Positions 6,694-6,864 of a stretch of 6,864 nt of DNA are shown here, piece after piece. The translations under genes were made by a program, and so were the position numbers. This stretch comes from Clostridia bacterium (GTDB lineage: Bacteria > Bacillota > Clostridia > Oscillospirales > CAG-272), in the NCBI GenBank assembly GCA_017629395.1, contig JAGBXH010000214.1:1-6864 (forward strand), read 5' to 3'. Positions within the stretch are counted from its first letter, which is position 1, and each line of letters begins with the position of its first letter. The notes below the pieces were generated by a model. That model ran no database searches, was not told the DNA's origin, and worked only from the letters and a program-made list of their open reading frames with translations.

Positions 6694-6722
6694 CAAAAAA
6701 ACACCGACACATGGGTGTGCGG
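6694..6722 (-). terminator. Weak hairpin with U-tract on the minus strand
   Basis: ACACC (6701-6705) pairs with GGTGT (6714-6718); an alternative pairing extends from 6704 to 6722 with one bulge. On the minus strand the stem is followed by a run of U (A run at 6695-6700). This orientation would stop a gene entering from the right edge, not the icd transcript. The stem is short, so the call is tentative. Confidence 0.4.
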
Positions 6723-6768
6723 AATAAGCGGTAAAATAATCAAAGACCAATGCTTTCAAACAGTAATT

Positions 6769-6805
6769 GCCGTAGGTGCTGGCGATCGCTGATCGCCCCT
6801 ACGGC
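6769..6805. repeat. Palindromic intergenic repeat of the GTAGGGGCGA kind
   Basis: A 37-base imperfect palindrome. Its minus strand begins with GCCGTAGGGGCGATC and folds back on itself. The ten-base core GTAGGGGCGA (minus, 6793-6802) recurs in plus orientation at 6852-6861. Short palindromes with this kind of core are, to my recollection, common between genes of uncultured Clostridia. That familiarity is recall, not a search. Confidence 0.6.
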
Positions 6806-6812
6806 TGTTTTT
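6769..6812 (+). terminator. Long hairpin with U-rich tail, possible operon terminator
   Basis: GCCGTAGG (6769-6776) pairs perfectly with 6798-6805. After a four-base bulge (6777-6780), GGCGATC (6781-6787) pairs with 6791-6797 around a GCT loop. Five T follow at 6808-6812 after TG, with more T-rich sequence to about 6823. It lies about 85 bases after the icd stop and is the best candidate to end the hydratase-icd transcript. The same element also looks like a dispersed repeat, so termination may be a secondary role. Confidence 0.6.
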
Positions 6813-6850
6813 GTTTGGATTTTACGTATTAAAACCTCAACATAGACACT

Positions 6851-6864
6851 TGTAGGGGCGAGAA
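6851..6864 (+). repeat. Start of a second GTAGGGGCGA repeat copy, cut by the window edge
   Basis: TGTAGGGGCGAGAA at the right edge shares ten identical bases, in inverted orientation, with the palindrome 50 bases to its left. Only the first part is inside the window, so whether it folds into a hairpin cannot be seen. Confidence 0.45.

Noticed and set aside
5390..6712. A 440-codon minus-strand open frame covering icd
   Set aside because: Same cause: the sense strand matches isocitrate dehydrogenase along its whole length.

Overview
The window most likely comes from a Clostridia-type member of the Bacillota (Firmicutes), probably an uncultured anaerobe. Supporting signs are strong GGAGG-type ribosome binding sites, textbook sigma-A promoters with extended -10 boxes, short U-tract terminators, and a gene set typical of anaerobic Clostridia. 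The assignment rests on gene content and signals, not on a database match.

Layout. Positions 1-1199 (minus) hold the 5' part of a biotin-dependent carboxyltransferase gene that runs off the left edge. It has its own promoter at 1283-1311. Positions 1380-2084 (minus) encode a small P-loop protein resembling the C-terminal domain of HPr kinase, followed by an intrinsic terminator at 1331-1365. Positions 2143-2814 (minus) encode an unrecognised protein with two transmembrane segments. It has its own promoter at 2890-2918 and is separated from the kinase-like gene by 58 bases containing a terminator-like hairpin. A 369-base divergent intergenic region (2815-3183) follows. From it, in the plus direction, a strong promoter (3122-3150) drives a two-gene operon: an aconitase-superfamily hydratase (3184-5439) and an NADP-dependent isocitrate dehydrogenase of the eukaryote-like type (5468-6685). 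The right end (6686-6864) is non-coding. It holds one long imperfect palindrome built on the motif GTAGGGGCGA and the start of a second copy of that motif at the window edge.

How the genes work together. The plus-strand operon makes a coherent oxidative half-TCA branch, citrate to isocitrate to 2-oxoglutarate plus NADPH. In anaerobes this is usually a route to glutamate. No citrate synthase is visible here. The carboxyltransferase probably belongs to a separate acyl-CoA carboxylase or decarboxylase cluster continuing to the left. The kinase-like protein and the two-TM protein may be co-transcribed, but their function is unknown.

I did not find a clearly new multi-gene system. The points most worth following are the non-canonical aconitase paired with icd, the orphan HPr-kinase-like/membrane-protein pair with a hairpin between the genes, and the GTAGGGGCGA palindromic repeat.
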